A DNA stretch of 64,000 nt, from positions 68,490,756 to 68,554,755 of the forward strand of contig CM060731.1 in NCBI GenBank assembly GCA_030704615.1, written 5' to 3'. This document shows, piece by piece, positions 44,576 to 57,799 of this stretch. A program made the translations under genes and the position numbers. The stretch is from Takakia lepidozioides (taxonomy: Eukaryota > Streptophyta > Takakiopsida > Takakiales > Takakiaceae). A model generated the notes under the pieces. That model saw only the letters and a program-made list of their open reading frames with translations, did not search any database and was not told the DNA's origin. Positions within the stretch are counted from its first letter, which is position 1. The number at the start of each line of letters is the position of its first letter.

Positions 44576-46358
44576 TGTGCTGTTTTGTTTGTTACCAAGG
44601 AAACAAAATAAAACATAAAAAAACAGAACCAAAAGCAAAAAGAAAAAGTACGCTGATTCTATTTTATCTTGCAACATTGATTTTATTTTATTTTATTTTT
44701 GGAAACCGGATGATACCAGGATTTTCAAATTCTACTATTCGATTGTTCGAGGACGAACGTGTTACCGACGAACGTCGTGATTTGGACGGGATCCGTTTTC
44801 GTCACCAGACATCTAGGCTGAAGATTCAACCGAAAGGGTCTCGTCTACTAACGATCTGTTTCTTTCGATACGACCGGCTCAGATGGGGTGTATTATGAAT
44901 CTGACGGTCTCCAGTGACCAATGATACTAAGAAATACAATGCGAGCATCTTTTGGGAAAAGAAAATAGATTCCATTTCACTGTACTGAATATATACCACG
45001 TCACCGTCATGTGGCCTTTTGACCTGGTATAGCCAGTTGCATGTCGGACGACGGCCGGATGGCCTTGTAAACAACTGCCACCTGTCGAGTCCATCCGGCA
45101 CTTGCGCCCCGACAAGTCCGGTTCGGGGGAAATGCAACCCTAAGCCAAATCATCCACGGATGATGTGGGCAATTGGCGAAAGGCTTTAGTCAATCCCTGT
45201 GGCAGGCTCCTTCAAGCCAAGGAGGAAGATGAAGAGCAAGACAAGCAGATACTGCAAAAGGAAAGAGCAGGAAAAGCCTGAAAGAGTTCTTGAATGTGAA
45301 GCATTCCTTCGCATGGTGTACAGAAAGAAGGGCGCTAAACGTTGCTCTCTCTCAGCGTTTTCATAGGGATTTCCTCCAAAGAAGTTAAGGGTGTTTCTGT
45401 CAAAGCACTGCTGTATAGTATTGGACTTTCTCTTTCTCTTGCCTTTTCCATTCTGTCAAAATTAGGCATTAGGTCAGGTCTGTCATTCAGCATTTGCATC
45501 TTGTAGATCCGATATGGAGGTCTGGGTGGGCCTCATCGCTTTGAGCTATGCACCTCTTTTTCGAGCTATGGAAAAGTGCATTGTGACATGGAGAGAACTG
45601 GGATTAGCTAGAGATGGGTGTGTGCGTGTCCACAAATTGATGAAATCCAGCTAGAAAAGGTTGTCTGGGTATATGAAGGAGGCAGGGTATATGCTTGATA
45701 CCCGGTTTGTATTGAATGAAATAGAGGAGCAATAGCTATCATGTTTGCTTTGTCAGCATGGTGAGAAGCTGGCCTTTGCTTTTGGGCTGGTCACACATCT
45801 CCTGGTATTTGTGTTATCAGGGTGTGTCATGACTCACCACAGAGTCATTTCGAAGATTGTTGGCTGGACAGTTGTGAACCGCCACTTTGACGGTATGGTT
45901 GTCGAAACAAGCATGAGATCTGATAGTCAGTACCTGCACACTTTCTGTGGCCGCCAATGGTCATGATCACAATCCAGTAAAATCAATCTGCTGGAGAGAA
46001 GTCGTAGAAAACCTTGTTGTGGAGTACTGTAGTTGTGGACAAAAGCAAGGGAACACCGCATGTGAAAAAACTCAGGGCACTCGGAGCGTGATTTTGTATG
46101 AGGCCCACACAGTAGGGTATCTCATACACTTTGGAGCTGTATTCCTTACATTCCTCAAGAATAGGGGTACTGCAATTGGGAGGTTGAGATATAGGAGAGG
46201 AGATGGTGCTGAAAGATGCGTAAGATGTATATGCTGATACAGGAAGGAAGCGAAAAGAATAGTAGAATGGGTCGTGGAAAGACCAGAAACAGAAACAGTA
46301 CCCAGATGTAGATGGTCAGGTGCATGTTACACCCCATTCTATGCTCCTTCTCATTCTG
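44576..46358. other. Intergenic region between the two genes
   Basis: Contains an (ATTTT)n run at 44680-44700 and otherwise unassigned sequence. Its upper end must include the 3' UTR and poly(A) site of the VARICOSE gene. No protein similarity is seen in the short frames. Confidence 0.5.
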
Positions 46359-49300
46359 TTACTTGCATGATGTCAACAATGAATTGACCACATGAATAAC
46401 TAGCCTCATTGGATTTGTAGATTCTCCCCCAGGGCTTAAGAGAAGCATATGCCTGTGCAGGTGTTGGTAGAGTTGGTCCAAGAAAGGGCGCATTTGTGAG
46501 ACCAGCATGGGGTCAGTGGGATTGAGGGCCAACACAGCCTCCTGGATCCATGTCAGTTTCCGTACAGTGTCCTTCCCTAGATCACAGCCCAGCTGCTGCA
46601 CTAGTGACAGTAAGACTCCTTGGCTTAGTGGAAGGGGTGATGTTGCAAACAGTGGGAGGGGGTCCACCTGTAGAGAGACCAATTGGCACATCAGTTAACA
46701 ACTTTGGATGAAAGTAAAACAGGTGCTGTGGAACTCAGACACAGGTGGATCAAACCCTTGGGTGCTCTTTTAGAGCCAATAGGACCCTGACATGCAAGAG
46801 CTCTCATAATTACAACAGATGGTACTCTGAGCTTGAGCAACAGTCTGACCTGATTGCATAGCCAAGATACGACTGTAACATCACTGAGAGACAGGGCTTT
46901 GTTGAAGGCCTCCTCAAGCTTGTGCTCACTCACTAATTTCTTCAATTTGAGTGTTGGATCCAGTGATTCCTCCAAGTGCTGCAGTAATAGCTCCTGCCAG
47001 TTGTTCTTTCCAAGGATTAGATAATGATGGCCATTCGATGTGCCACATGTGAAACCACTCCCTTGGCCAATTGGTCAATATTTCAGTAACTACATGAGCT
47101 GCTTTCAGGCTCACAGGATACAATTGGTTAAAGTGAGCCTATTCTAGGAGAATAACTGGAAGATGAACACCGTTGATTTTATTTGTACTTGTAACCCAAC
47201 TTTTGAAGCATGGTTGATCCTTGTGTGGCAAGTTTCCATCTAACCCTATGGTTAACACCCGCAATGTAAACGTCGAATAATTATTAAATTCTGGATGTCG
47301 AAAATAGATCAAGATATGCAGCAGTGAAAGAGCAAGCAACCATGGGACACCGAGTCAGCCATCGCAACAATTCAAAGACTTCTATTACAAAGGGAGGTCA
47401 ATGAATACCTTGTCAAGCAGTGGCCCATTGGTTTGGTTGGGTATGAGTTGGTTACATGCTGCATTTTTGCCTGCATTCTCCATAAGTACCACCAATTTCT
47501 TATGGCTATCTGTAAGTTCACTCTTCAATGAAGCTGCGAGTGATGATGCTGATGCAATTGTATCCTGCACAACTCAAAACGGTCACACCAAAACTACCTG
47601 TGGGTTAACCATAGATGTAGATAACTTCTTTGGGTGCTAATCCACGGCTGTGGGGCTTCAAACAATATGCAGCAGTTGGATGCATTAGACAAGGTTATAA
47701 CGAACAGCCTCACAACTCAATTGAATTGAGAAAAATTGTGAATGGAGATCAAAGGGTTGGGAAGGAACACCTGCAGCATAGAGGCAAGAGCAGAGTGCGA
47801 CAAGGTAAATTGTTGTTGGGCATGGGATGTATATTCAGCCATTCCACGCTGGAAGGCAGAATCCACTTGCTCAAACATGCCCTGACATGAACGCTCAAAT
47901 GCAGGAATGAGTGAGCCCTCGAAGGACTTCTTAAATGCAACCTGCATTAACACAACATCACAGTAAGGGACATCCGTATAAAAGTGAGATAAAGACATTG
48001 TGTTGATCTGCTTGTAGTGGGCTCAAACGACGAACCTGCAATGCTTGCCCGCCTGTGGTCTGGGACTGGGTCTGTAGCTGTTGAGAAATTATCGACTCCA
48101 GCTTGGCTCCCACCATGTTCTCTAACTGGGGTAACTTCTGTACAACCATCCAGCCCACCCCACTTCTCAGTCAAATGATTGACCAGTCCTTGTTCTTCTG
48201 CCTTAAAACCATAATGCTGATTCCAGGCAGTGCTGCTATAGCCCCATGTCTGCAATAGGGGTCATACTGCCCTTGTGGCCTTCAAGCCCTGCCCCTGGCT
48301 TGGACGGAGTGGAGAGGACAGCAGGAGATTATTATGGGGGAAAGCCGCAGCACCGTCAAACAACATAGAATAAGAAGAGACAACCAGAAAGCACATCAAT
48401 GCACCTCAAATGTGGTTAAAGATGGAGTGCCTCATGCGCCAAACAAATCTGCTCCTCTGCCAAAGACAGGAATCTAAAGATGTACCCCAGTATTGTGCCC
48501 AGTCTCAGTCACAACCAACTTTCGCAAGGTGCCAAAAGCTCTCGTGATGAACACGGAGAACTGCCCAGAGAAAGAAATGGACTACGGCCGTCAGAAGTGC
48601 AAGGGACGAAGTATTACCAAGGACAAAAGAGAGACGGTCACCTGGAAAGCGTCAGTGATCGCTGTGGAGATTGCTTTCTGCAGAGGGGGTACAATGGCCT
48701 GGCAGAAAGTGGGGCCAAGAGCCACATACTCTTTCTTCAACCCCCGGTCCAAAGTAGTTGGCATTTCATTACTGACAAAACTAGTAAGAAGTGTTGTCAC
48801 CTTCTGCATCCTGTCATGCTCTGCTTTCTCTCCCTTAGCGTTCTCTTCTGCCAGAAGGGCCCACATGGCATCTACATGTGCTCTTGGTACTTTCTCCACT
48901 TGCTGACCAAGCGCCCCTAAGGCAAGAACATGGATATACAGACCAACACCACACAAGGAATGAGAAGGATTTCACATCAACAAACAAATCAAATCATCAA
49001 TAGCTAGAAGAGCTTATTAACTACCAAGGACTGTGACATGGGCACCTAAATAAATTGCTTCAACGCAGAGATCGCTGAAGAAAGTTTACCAACAGGACTA
49101 CGACGGACGTCACCTTTCTCCTTTTTTTAACGCATAACTTTGACACTGCATGGTGATAGAACTATCCAATGTGACGGTTCGGAAAAGGTCAATGCCATAC
49201 CTTCCATGCGCTTGCTTTCCTTAGCAACTGGTACGGCCACCATCACCATCAGCTGCTTCTGTAATTCCTTCTGCATTTTGATGAACTGAACCACTCTCCA

Positions 49301-51782
49301 CCCAACAAACACTCCCAGTGAGTGGCCAGGTGTGATTCACCTTTGAAGAGCTATGGCTTTAGGCTCAGCCTCAAGATTTTAAAAGTTGGTGAATAGAGGT
49401 GCAGGGACAATGTTCTTGATCGTCCTGAAGAGGGTCACTCTCTGGTGAGAAAATCAGAAAATAGATATTTTCAGGCTGCCCGCACATCGGGCAATTACAA
49501 TCGCCTCTTCTCTGCATCTGTTTATTGTTCACAGGTAGGCTTCCTGCCCTGAGTTTAATTTCAGTCTAGTACCAAGGGCAGGTACGCCCTTGGAATCATC
49601 CTTAAGGTCCTCACCTTTGCCACAGACTGGAAACAAGTTCAGGGAAGATTTATGCCTAACTTCATTTAGAGAGATTTTGTGCTCATAAGAAGTCGTTTGC
49701 CGTAGCCTTGTGGCCATTGACCCCGCGCTCAGTTTGAGCGGAACACAAAGGGACAGAAACTACCTTTGTCGGGGGCTGACGCCAGTAGTATGACTTACCT
49801 TGGACAGACAATTAATCCGAGTTTTCCAGATATCCTCTAGAAATCCCTTCACACAAGCATCAATCTGCTGTGTGTGGTTTTGCCCAATAACTAGGCCCCA
49901 AAAGGGCCTGGGCTTTTGGCTCAGCCTCGAGACTGTCTAAGTTGGTAACAGAGGTTCAGGCACAATTCCCTTGATGGATTTGAAGAGGGCATCTCTCTCA
50001 TGAGAGTCACCAGGACAATGAATAAGAAAATGTATATTCTCTTCAGGTAGCCCACACAATGGGCAAATGCAATCCCTCTTTCCTCTCTGCATCTGTTTGC
50101 TGTTCAAAGGTAGGCTTCCGCCCCGAGATTAAATTTCAGTCTAGTGCCAAGGGTGGGTAAACCCTTGAGGTCATCCATGATGGCCTCTCCTAAGTCACAG
50201 ACTGGAAACAAGTTCAGGGAAGTTTCTGCCTAACTTCATTTTCATCAGACAATTTCCTGGCAACAGACATGGCTTTGGACACTACAGCCTCGAAGATTTA
50301 TCCAGCAGGGAGGCTTAGATTCAGATCCTTGAGAATCTCTTCTACTCTCTTCTGCCAAGACTTAGCCTGTTTGACAGGCGATCCTGCTTCCAAGATATAG
50401 ACTCGATTAACTTAGGATATCTGATATTAGACATATATTGCGCTGACCCCCTAGAGATTGTACTCATAAGACGTTGTTTGCCGTAGCCTTGTGGCCATTG
50501 ACCCCGCGCCCAGTTTGAGCGGGAACAAAAGAGACAGAACCTACCTCTGTCAGGGGCTGACGTTGGTAGTAAGACTTACCTCCATATATAGAATTAATCC
50601 GGGTTTTCCAGATATCCTCTAGAAATCCCTTCACACAAGCATCAATCTGCTGTGTGTGATTTGCCCAAAAACTAGGCCTCAGGAGGGCCTGGGCTTTTGG
50701 CTCAGCCTCGAGACTCTCAAAGTTGGTAAACAGGGGTACAGGCACAATTCCCTTAATAGATTTGAAGAGAGCGTCTCTTTGGTGAGAGAACCCCGGACAG
50801 TGTATCAGAAAATGAATACTGTCTTCAGATTGCCCACCATCCTCGAGGAGTTGATTGATGAAAACATTGAAGAGCAGAGGGGAGAGAGTACATCCTTGAG
50901 CTACACCTTGGTCTATGTCAAAGAAGTTGGACTTCTGTCCGTTAACAGTGACACAGCTTTTGGTGTGAGCATACAAGTATGGACAACTCTCCACATCTTT
51001 CCCTTGATCCCACAAGACCAGAGGCGGAACCATAGGCCATCTCTCCACACTGTGTCATAAGCCTTTTTGACATCCAGGAAAAAGACATAAGTGGGTTTCC
51101 CTTCTTTTTTCCTTCCCTGGATAATCTGGCTTAGAGTGAAGATATGATCCACACAGCCCCTGTTTCGCCGAAAGCCAGCTTGGCCTTCGTGGAAACAACC
51201 TCTAGACTCCAGATCAACCTCGAGACGAGTACTTATAACACTGCAGAATGTCTTGCCAACAGCATTGAGGAGCGTGATGCCACGGTAGTTCCCCGGTTCT
51301 TCTCTGTCACCCTTCTTGTATAGATTGACAATGACCCCCTAGAGAGAGAGAGAGAGAGAGAGAGTGTGTGTACTCATGCCATTCCCTGTGAACGTTGGCT
51401 TGTATTAGCCTTACAGCCATTGACCCAGCAGGAAACTAACCCTTCCGGAGCCTCTTGTAGGGTTCACTCCCACCAGGGTTTAGCTTATCCCCACAGCTCA
51501 GCTGCAGCTGTTTTCCTGCAACTGTCATAAAGTGCTCGCAGAGGCACTTGTCCACATGCAAACTCGATAGCCCCATTGCGGGGTTATTGATTTTAGTTTT
51601 ATAGACCTGCGTTTACACAGAAATGACATGCATGGGGAGGTTTTGGAGGCTTCTGCCCATCACTCTGGGTTGTGTGCAGGGCAAAGAGAGAGAGATTGTA
51701 CTCATAAGACGTTGTTTGCCGTAGCCTTGTGGCCATTGACCCCGCGCCCAGTTTGAGCGGGAACAAAAGGGACAAAAGGAAC

Positions 51783-51813
<31 letters not shown>

Positions 51814-54800
51814 TCTAGACATGAAAACATAACTCTTACCAGGGGGAGAGACAGATAACGACCTACCTGCTTGAGAGAGTCATGCATTGAAGCCACCTGT
51901 GCAGCCAGCCTGCAGTCCAAAGAACCCATGTTCAACTTGGAGCTTGTCTCCCCTTCCATCATAGCAGCAGGGGTGGGGGCTGGCTGCAGCGATGATTGGA
52001 GGGCCCCAGCTCCACTTCCATTTGTCTTGTTCTTGGTTTTCCTCCCCTTCACAACTGCAGATGTCTGAGTGAGTGTGGTTGAGACTTCCGCACCTGATCC
52101 CCCTCCACTCCAGACCATATCTCTCGAATGCTCTTGGACATCATCTGCACCATAGGGCTCCTCTCCGTCCTCCGCAATCCCACCCCGTTTGGCCTGTTTA
52201 GCTTCCTCACTTACATATGATTTGTGGAGCGTGAATGGAGAGGAAGGTAAGCTCTGAGACGGGCCTGCCAAATCCCTCTCACTGTGGCCTGCTTGTACCT
52301 TCTCACCTAGTTTGGACTGACGACATGCTGAGTAATCTCTTGCTCCAGCTTCTACTTTAGCATCTACAGCCTCTGATTGGACTGCTTTGATTTCTACAAC
52401 GGTCACAGCCTCAGTCTTCATACTTTCTGCAACTGGAACCGGCCTTATCACTTCTAGATTTTTCTCTCCATTGATGGGCCCCTCTGCAACACCTGAACTA
52501 GGGACAATGTCTGTTTCAAAGGCCTTGGAAAGGGCTGTGAGGGACATAAGTTCTGAAGGGGTTATCAAGTGGAGTGGGGTGGAGCTGGTGTGCCGCTGTG
52601 AGCTGGCAGAAGCACCACCTGATTGTCTTTCCTGATCCTCTTTCTCCAGTGATACTTCTACCATGGAAGTGGTGCTAGGTGAAGATGACAATCTATTTAC
52701 AGGTTCTGCTCCCTTTATCACTGCCGACATGCTCCCCACAGACTCACTGAGCTTTCCATACTGCTGTCTTACAGATCCAGTTGAGACACTTGATGGTAGT
52801 ATCACGTTTTTGGTAACAGCTTGAATGACTTGCGTGGTTGCCAATAAAGGTTTCCCTCGATCAGCTTTGGGTTCTTTTGCTGGTGCTACAGTGCCAACTG
52901 TGATGGTCTTCATCAATTTGGTCATCTCTGTCGTCACATGTAATATGTCACTGTGACCCCCCTCCAGAAGATGTTCAAGACGTGGTGGAATAACAGCAGT
53001 CGGGACATTGTTGAAGCCAGTTCCAGCCGTGTTTACCCTAGTCACCACACCAGTGTACACCTTCTCAAGCTTTGGGGAACCTGACAGGCTTGGAGCTCCT
53101 GATTCTGGCAACCCAACAGAGTCTTCTTCCAGAACAGATGAGACTTCCTTAGAAACTTCTCCTGTGGGAGGAGGTAAGCACTGGGACACATGAAGGGCAT
53201 ACTGCTGGATCGCTTGTGTTTGCACACAATAGACCTGGACTGTCCCTTCCCCTCGGTCTGTTACTGTTTCCTCTGTGACTCTCAGACTAAGGATTGGCAT
53301 TGTCAGGGTAAATTCAGCCAGATAATCCATATGGGCAGCCCTTGGGTTGGATCCTAATGCAACGTGTATAACATAAATTGCATTCCTCTTTGCATTTGCA
53401 ACCAGGATAAGGCTGGCCCGGGGAGCCACGACCACCTTGTTGAAGAATGCAGTCTCTTCAGCAGCAGAGCTCTGAAATACCAGTGTCTGTGTGCACTCCC
53501 AAGATGTGCTGCCAGACCTGGAGGGTAACACATCTGACTTTGGTGCCCACAGTTTCAACTCCCGATTGACGTGGATTCCCTGTTATCAAACATAAGAATA
53601 CTGATTCCATCCAATTTAAACCATATCGCCTTCCCCCTTGTCTTCTCTTTCTCTCAGTTACTTCCACATGACATTGGGCTGTTCTCTGCGTGCATTTTAC
53701 CAAGTGACACCCATAACAATGGTAAAGCTCCCTGCTACTCTATTTCTCTGGCCTTGAACCAGGACCACATGAAATCAGAAAACTCATAACAAATGGGACG
53801 TGAATGTGATTGAAGGGTACCGCAGTTAGCAGGACGGACTGCTCAGGGTGACGGGGAGCCGATAAAAAGGCCACTGCACCCACAGATTCCCCTTCATGTG
53901 GGGTGAAATCTGAAGAAGGGTTCAACTTCTTCTCTCCCCATACTCGGACCTGGTTTTCTCCATATAGTACACACGAAACCTGGTCAGATTTCACTGACCA
54001 GCCAATGCTTGATTTGGACCATAAACACACTAATCTGGGCACCTCTTTCCCTACAAGCATGTCAGGAGTAAAAACAGAAGACAATCCGAGCCTGTTCAAA
54101 AGAGGTGAGTACTTTGAGAGGGCACATATGTGCACAAGGGTACCTAGAAGGCCTGAGCCACCCACTAGGTAAGACCCACAGATGAGGAGACATGGTTGCA
54201 TAGGCTCCAAAATCAGCTACAACAATAATTGCTCATTAGTTCCCTGCTTTCCCCTTGGCTACATAGTTAAGGCTGGATCCTGACATAGTTAGATTTACAA
54301 TTTCTTGGGTTGCATTTCCTCCCGATGTAGACCACATGCCCTTGGGCGTGAGACGGAGACCGAATGAGGAAACGAGATAGAGCTGCAGACAGGTAATTGA
54401 GCCGCAAGATTCTATCTTCACGGAGGACCAAGAATGTCTCCCACTGCAGTATTTGTTGGAAAGAAAGAAGAAAGCTTTATAGTGTTCACAGGGGGCCGTG
54501 AGGGGCCAGAGAGAAAGAAGTGACCAAGCCATCCTCGGAGGATGATGCTATGTGACTGGATACAGTGTGGGACATTTCAAGGTTCAACACGAGCCTGACA
54601 CAGAATTAGGTACATAGAAAGGGAAAAGAGGGAAGAGGGAAGAGACCTTGCCATCGTGCGAGGATGATGCTATCTGCGTGGACACACCAGAGGGGATTGC
54701 TAAGTCAGTGATGTCCTCAACATGAGCACCAAGAATATTGATCCCTTCCAGTGGATTCTCTATATGGCATACCAAAGGATTCTGCATGTTGAAACCACCT

Positions 54801-57161
54801 GGTGGAGCAGCCAGCTTTACCTTCCGGACATCAATTGTCAGGACATACTTGCCAACAGCTACAGCCAAAATGTCCTGCAGTAACATGCAAGTCCAAAAAG
54901 TTCAGGCAACTTCTTAGGTCTCTCTTGCAAGGAAGGATCGGAACAGTCATTGCTATGGAGTTCTGCAGGCATAGCACAGACACCACAAGGGAGTGAGGGA
55001 GAGAGGAGGAGAGCATTTATTTGTCTCTCACTTTCTCATTCCCTCACCAAAATTGATTCACTTCCTCGTGAGCAGCATTAGGTGCTAGAAGAATTTTCTT
55101 CTTTAGCTACTTAGTGTCTGCATGTTTTGGGTCCAACTTGTCAAGCATGTCCAATTAATGTCATTCACTTACCAGATGAATCCAATGAAAACTAGCATAC
55201 TCGATTCCTTGTTTAACTGAGCCAGTTGAGAATGCCCACTAGGAGCCAGAAGAAGCTAAAGGTGAAAAGAAATCAGGCCTGTAATTCCTAAGGTGCAGCT
55301 CTTGCTCTTAGCCAAAGGCTCAGAAACACATCCCCTGACAGAGATGTAAACCAACAAATACGCAGTCACGTTTGCATTGATGTTTAGAATTAACCACCAT
55401 CAGATGATCAAACAAAGAATTCACTCTTTTAACCTGATAATGAGGATGCCAGTGAAGGAGGGGATGACATGATTCCCAGTCATCATAAAATTGTAACGCC
55501 AGAACAAGTTGGTCACTGATTAGTACTCTGCCATCACTCACTCGGCCCTGAACGATATTGCGTACAATAATACGGCCATCTGTGCTTGCACTGTGATACA
55601 CAAATAAACCGATTCAACCATGAACTGAGACCCATTTGCAGAAAAGGACTTCAGCTTAAAATCAAACATGAGTGTTCAACAACTCTTCCAGTCAACCATT
55701 TGAAAACAAAAATGTGGTGTGAACTGTCCTGCCAATGATCATCTTCTCCTTCATAGTTACATTAGTTTGGTTCAAACTGCAGATAACATGTAACATGTAA
55801 CATATAACATGTTAGTCCCATGTAACATGCATATATTTCCTTCTCATCAGCCAGTTGCAGTAGCCTTGTCATCAACTGCTTCTGTTCAGTTGCCAATCTA
55901 ATAGGTTCAATCCATCAACCAGTACCCCTCTGAGGCAAGCACAACATGTACTTGCTTAGATAGAGGAGCACTTACATATATTTTACCCTGCCCAATTGAC
56001 AAAAGCTTGTAGAACCCCAAGCACCAGAAATTCCAGGTACCTTGCAAGTAGATTCACATCCTCTGCAAAGAAAGCCATATCCGTCACCCTCTGCCACATG
56101 TAAGAACCATCAATATGGGTAATATCCTCGAGAAGATGAGTTACAGTTTAAGGGCAAGACATTGAGATGATGAAGCCCAGTCCTTTCGATGCTCTTGTTT
56201 TCAGTCTGTATTGCTCACAATTTGTATTGGACAGACTACTTTTGGAGTAACAGGAACGGGGCAAAGAGAAAGATCAGCATTTGGGTAAATACATATTCAG
56301 AAACACTAAAATATGCTCATTGCAAATGACCAGACAGGTTTACAGTTTTCAAAACATATAGAGTCATTAAGTAATCCAAATGCTGGGCATCGGAAAGCCA
56401 TCCAAGAACAATTGTGGGCCAAAGGATTGACTCACTTCTGTATGGCCACGAAGCAGGGCTCGTAATGAGGTGTTAATATTGAGGATGCGAATAGTGGCCG
56501 CCTGAAGCCCATAGCATATGTATTTCCTGTTTACTGCAATCTGTCTTCCCACCCCTAATACTGGATCGAATCCATGCACTGTAATTGGACTAACTTCCAG
56601 CTGTGGTTTGGCTTCCCCAGGGTTGCGCACATCCACATTGTACGCAATGCGTTCTCCAGTCAGGTGCCGCCCTCGTGGTGGCTTAGTGTGGAGTCTATTC
56701 AGTGGAGAAGAGGGAGCCAAGTTGACTGGTGGAGCTGTCGATGCCGGGGCTATGGCAGGAGGAGGGACAGAGACATCTACTGCAGAAGAGGACAAAAACT
56801 CATCGGAGCTTGGGGGATCTGGTCCCAACAGAGAAAGGATTTCGTTGTCATTGACATAGCTTTCACTCCCTGACTGTGTGGTCAAGAGAGCCATGAGGCG
56901 TTCACCATCCAAGGGACCACTCAAAGCTGGGCTAAGGCCACTAACTTTTCTAAGGGGGATCAAAGGAAGAAGGGGTTTCTGAGAGGAACCTGAGGTGGAT
57001 GCCAAGAATGGAGAGGATAGTGATTGATTGAAAGGAGATGCCGAATATGGTGGTGGTTGTGGTCCATGTTCCTGTGTATGTGGGAGGTAGGGGAGATAAT
57101 AAGGGCTGGTTTTGAAATAGCTCTGTGTATCGAAACCGCCTGAGGTGCCAATCGCTCCCAT
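46359..57161 (-). CDS. VCS: VARICOSE/EDC4 mRNA-decapping scaffold
   Basis: Thirteen exons: 57161-56436, 56090-56041, 55590-55434, 54874-54647, 53949-53821, 53579-51867, 49285-49201, 48916-48642, 48137-48036, 47941-47771, 47564-47409, 46978-46850 and 46667-46359. The product is about 1,409 aa, close to known plant VCS. The N-terminus is Pro/Ser-rich. WD40 repeats span about residues 170-480 (RALLRGHTERVTDMAFF, LASASTDGRIIVRNI, ASSSHDGKVRVWGEK, NRELKLW). A Ser/Thr-rich linker follows, then a helical C-terminus (MVAVPVAKESKRME, MWALLAEENAKGEKAE, CQGMFEQVDSAFQRGMAEYT) and the conserved end (LEEAFNKALSLSDVTVVSWLC). EDC4 proteins hold DCP1-DCP2 together in cytoplasmic P-bodies. All junctions keep frame; the exon 9 acceptor (48137) is the least certain. 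No premature stops were seen. Confidence 0.93.
49335..49672 (-). mobile_element. LINE-B fragment 1 in VCS intron 6
   Basis: The minus strand reads the LINE-B zinc tail (RHKSSLNLFPVCGKGEDLKD and GTRLKL near 49560-49660, then a Cys-rich piece). It lacks the LINE-B 3' end and is followed immediately by the next copy. Confidence 0.7.
49676..50450 (-). mobile_element. LINE-B fragment 2 in VCS intron 6
   Basis: From the 3' signature (CCGTAGCCTTGTGGCCATTG at about 49692) upward it follows 32735-33589 closely, including the zinc-binding and FLEDIWKTRIN regions with several frameshifts. Its upstream edge is at CTAGAGA, where copy 3 begins. Confidence 0.75.
50453..51338 (-). mobile_element. LINE-B fragment 3 in VCS intron 6
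   Basis: Encodes reverse-transcriptase blocks DHIFTLSQIIQG, FFLDVKKAYDTVWRDGLW and VAQGCTLSPLLFNVFINQLL. It then jumps, through an internal deletion that removes the YADD region, to EDSIHFLIHCPGFSHQ and the C-terminus. The frame from 51048 to 50464 is open for 194 codons because the deletion is in frame. Copies 2 and 3 end at the same CTAGAGA-type sequence on their upstream sides. Confidence 0.8.
51342..51430 (-). mobile_element. (GA)n run and LINE-B-related 3' stub
   Basis: A run of about 10 GA units is followed by TACTCATGCC...TAGCCTTACAGCCATTGACC, a diverged version of the LINE-B 3' end. It marks an older or sub-family insertion at the same place. Confidence 0.5.
51690..51814 (-). mobile_element. 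LINE-B 3' stub with flanking (GA)n
   Basis: About 95 bases of the LINE-B 3' end (CCGTAGCCTTGTGGCCATTG) lie between GAGAGAGA at 51683 and a (GA)n run at 51785-51814, immediately inside the donor side of VCS intron 6. Confidence 0.75.
54515..54556 (-). repeat. Partial duplicate of the end of VCS exon 4
   Basis: The complement reads HIASSSEDGLV, nearly repeating QIASSSHDGKV at the end of exon 4 (54647-54680). About 27 of 34 bases are shared, and a GT follows at the equivalent place. It lies in intron 4 and looks like a decayed tandem exon-end copy. Confidence 0.5.
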
Positions 57162-57799
57162 CGAAATTGTCTGGAGCTCTCCAAATTCTTTTGTTCTGCG
57201 GTATTACTACGGTTTAGAATACTTCGTGCGGTTCGTGGAACTGACCAAGAATGCAGACGAGCTATCCCACAGGGAAATGACACTTTTGTTGGTGTTCAAG
57301 ACAAACTTTTCCCGTACACAATCCTTCCCCCACAACAAACCCGACAGCCACTATCCGTAACGCAGTATGAATGATGAGGTAATTCGGTGAGATCAACCAA
57401 CCCGCGACCTTCAACCCAGGAATGATAGTAGTATCTCCTCAATTATCTCGAGGAGGAGCTCCTGACCTACGGTCGAGCAGACTGAACTCCCTGAGCAACT
57501 ACTGCGTGCTCCTCAGCCAAGAACACCCCTATCGTCTAAATACACCGACCTAAGCTGAGTCACATTGTCAGACTCAGCTTCACCACACAGCAAATCTGCG
57601 GCGGCGCGACTTACAGCGCGATTGTAGGAGATGGGTTAATTCCCAGGCATTTTCTTGTTGGGTAGTTCGAGTCTGGTGGACTCGAGGGACGTTTTCTTCT
57701 ATTGGAGGGTAAGGAAGTTTGATGGCGGGCGATTATTCTTCTCTCTGCCAAGTATCTTTCATCTTTCAGGTGCGTAGTATACTCGAGAGAGCTTATGAC
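57162..57799 (-). other. VCS 5' UTR and upstream region
   Basis: No other coding sequence is apparent directly upstream of the VCS ATG. A stretch of 5' UTR and core promoter is expected here; no confident TATA box or start site could be chosen. Confidence 0.45.

Noticed and set aside
51871-53193. Plus-strand frames opposite the VCS large exon
   Set aside because: They are antisense shadows of a strongly conserved minus-strand coding region.
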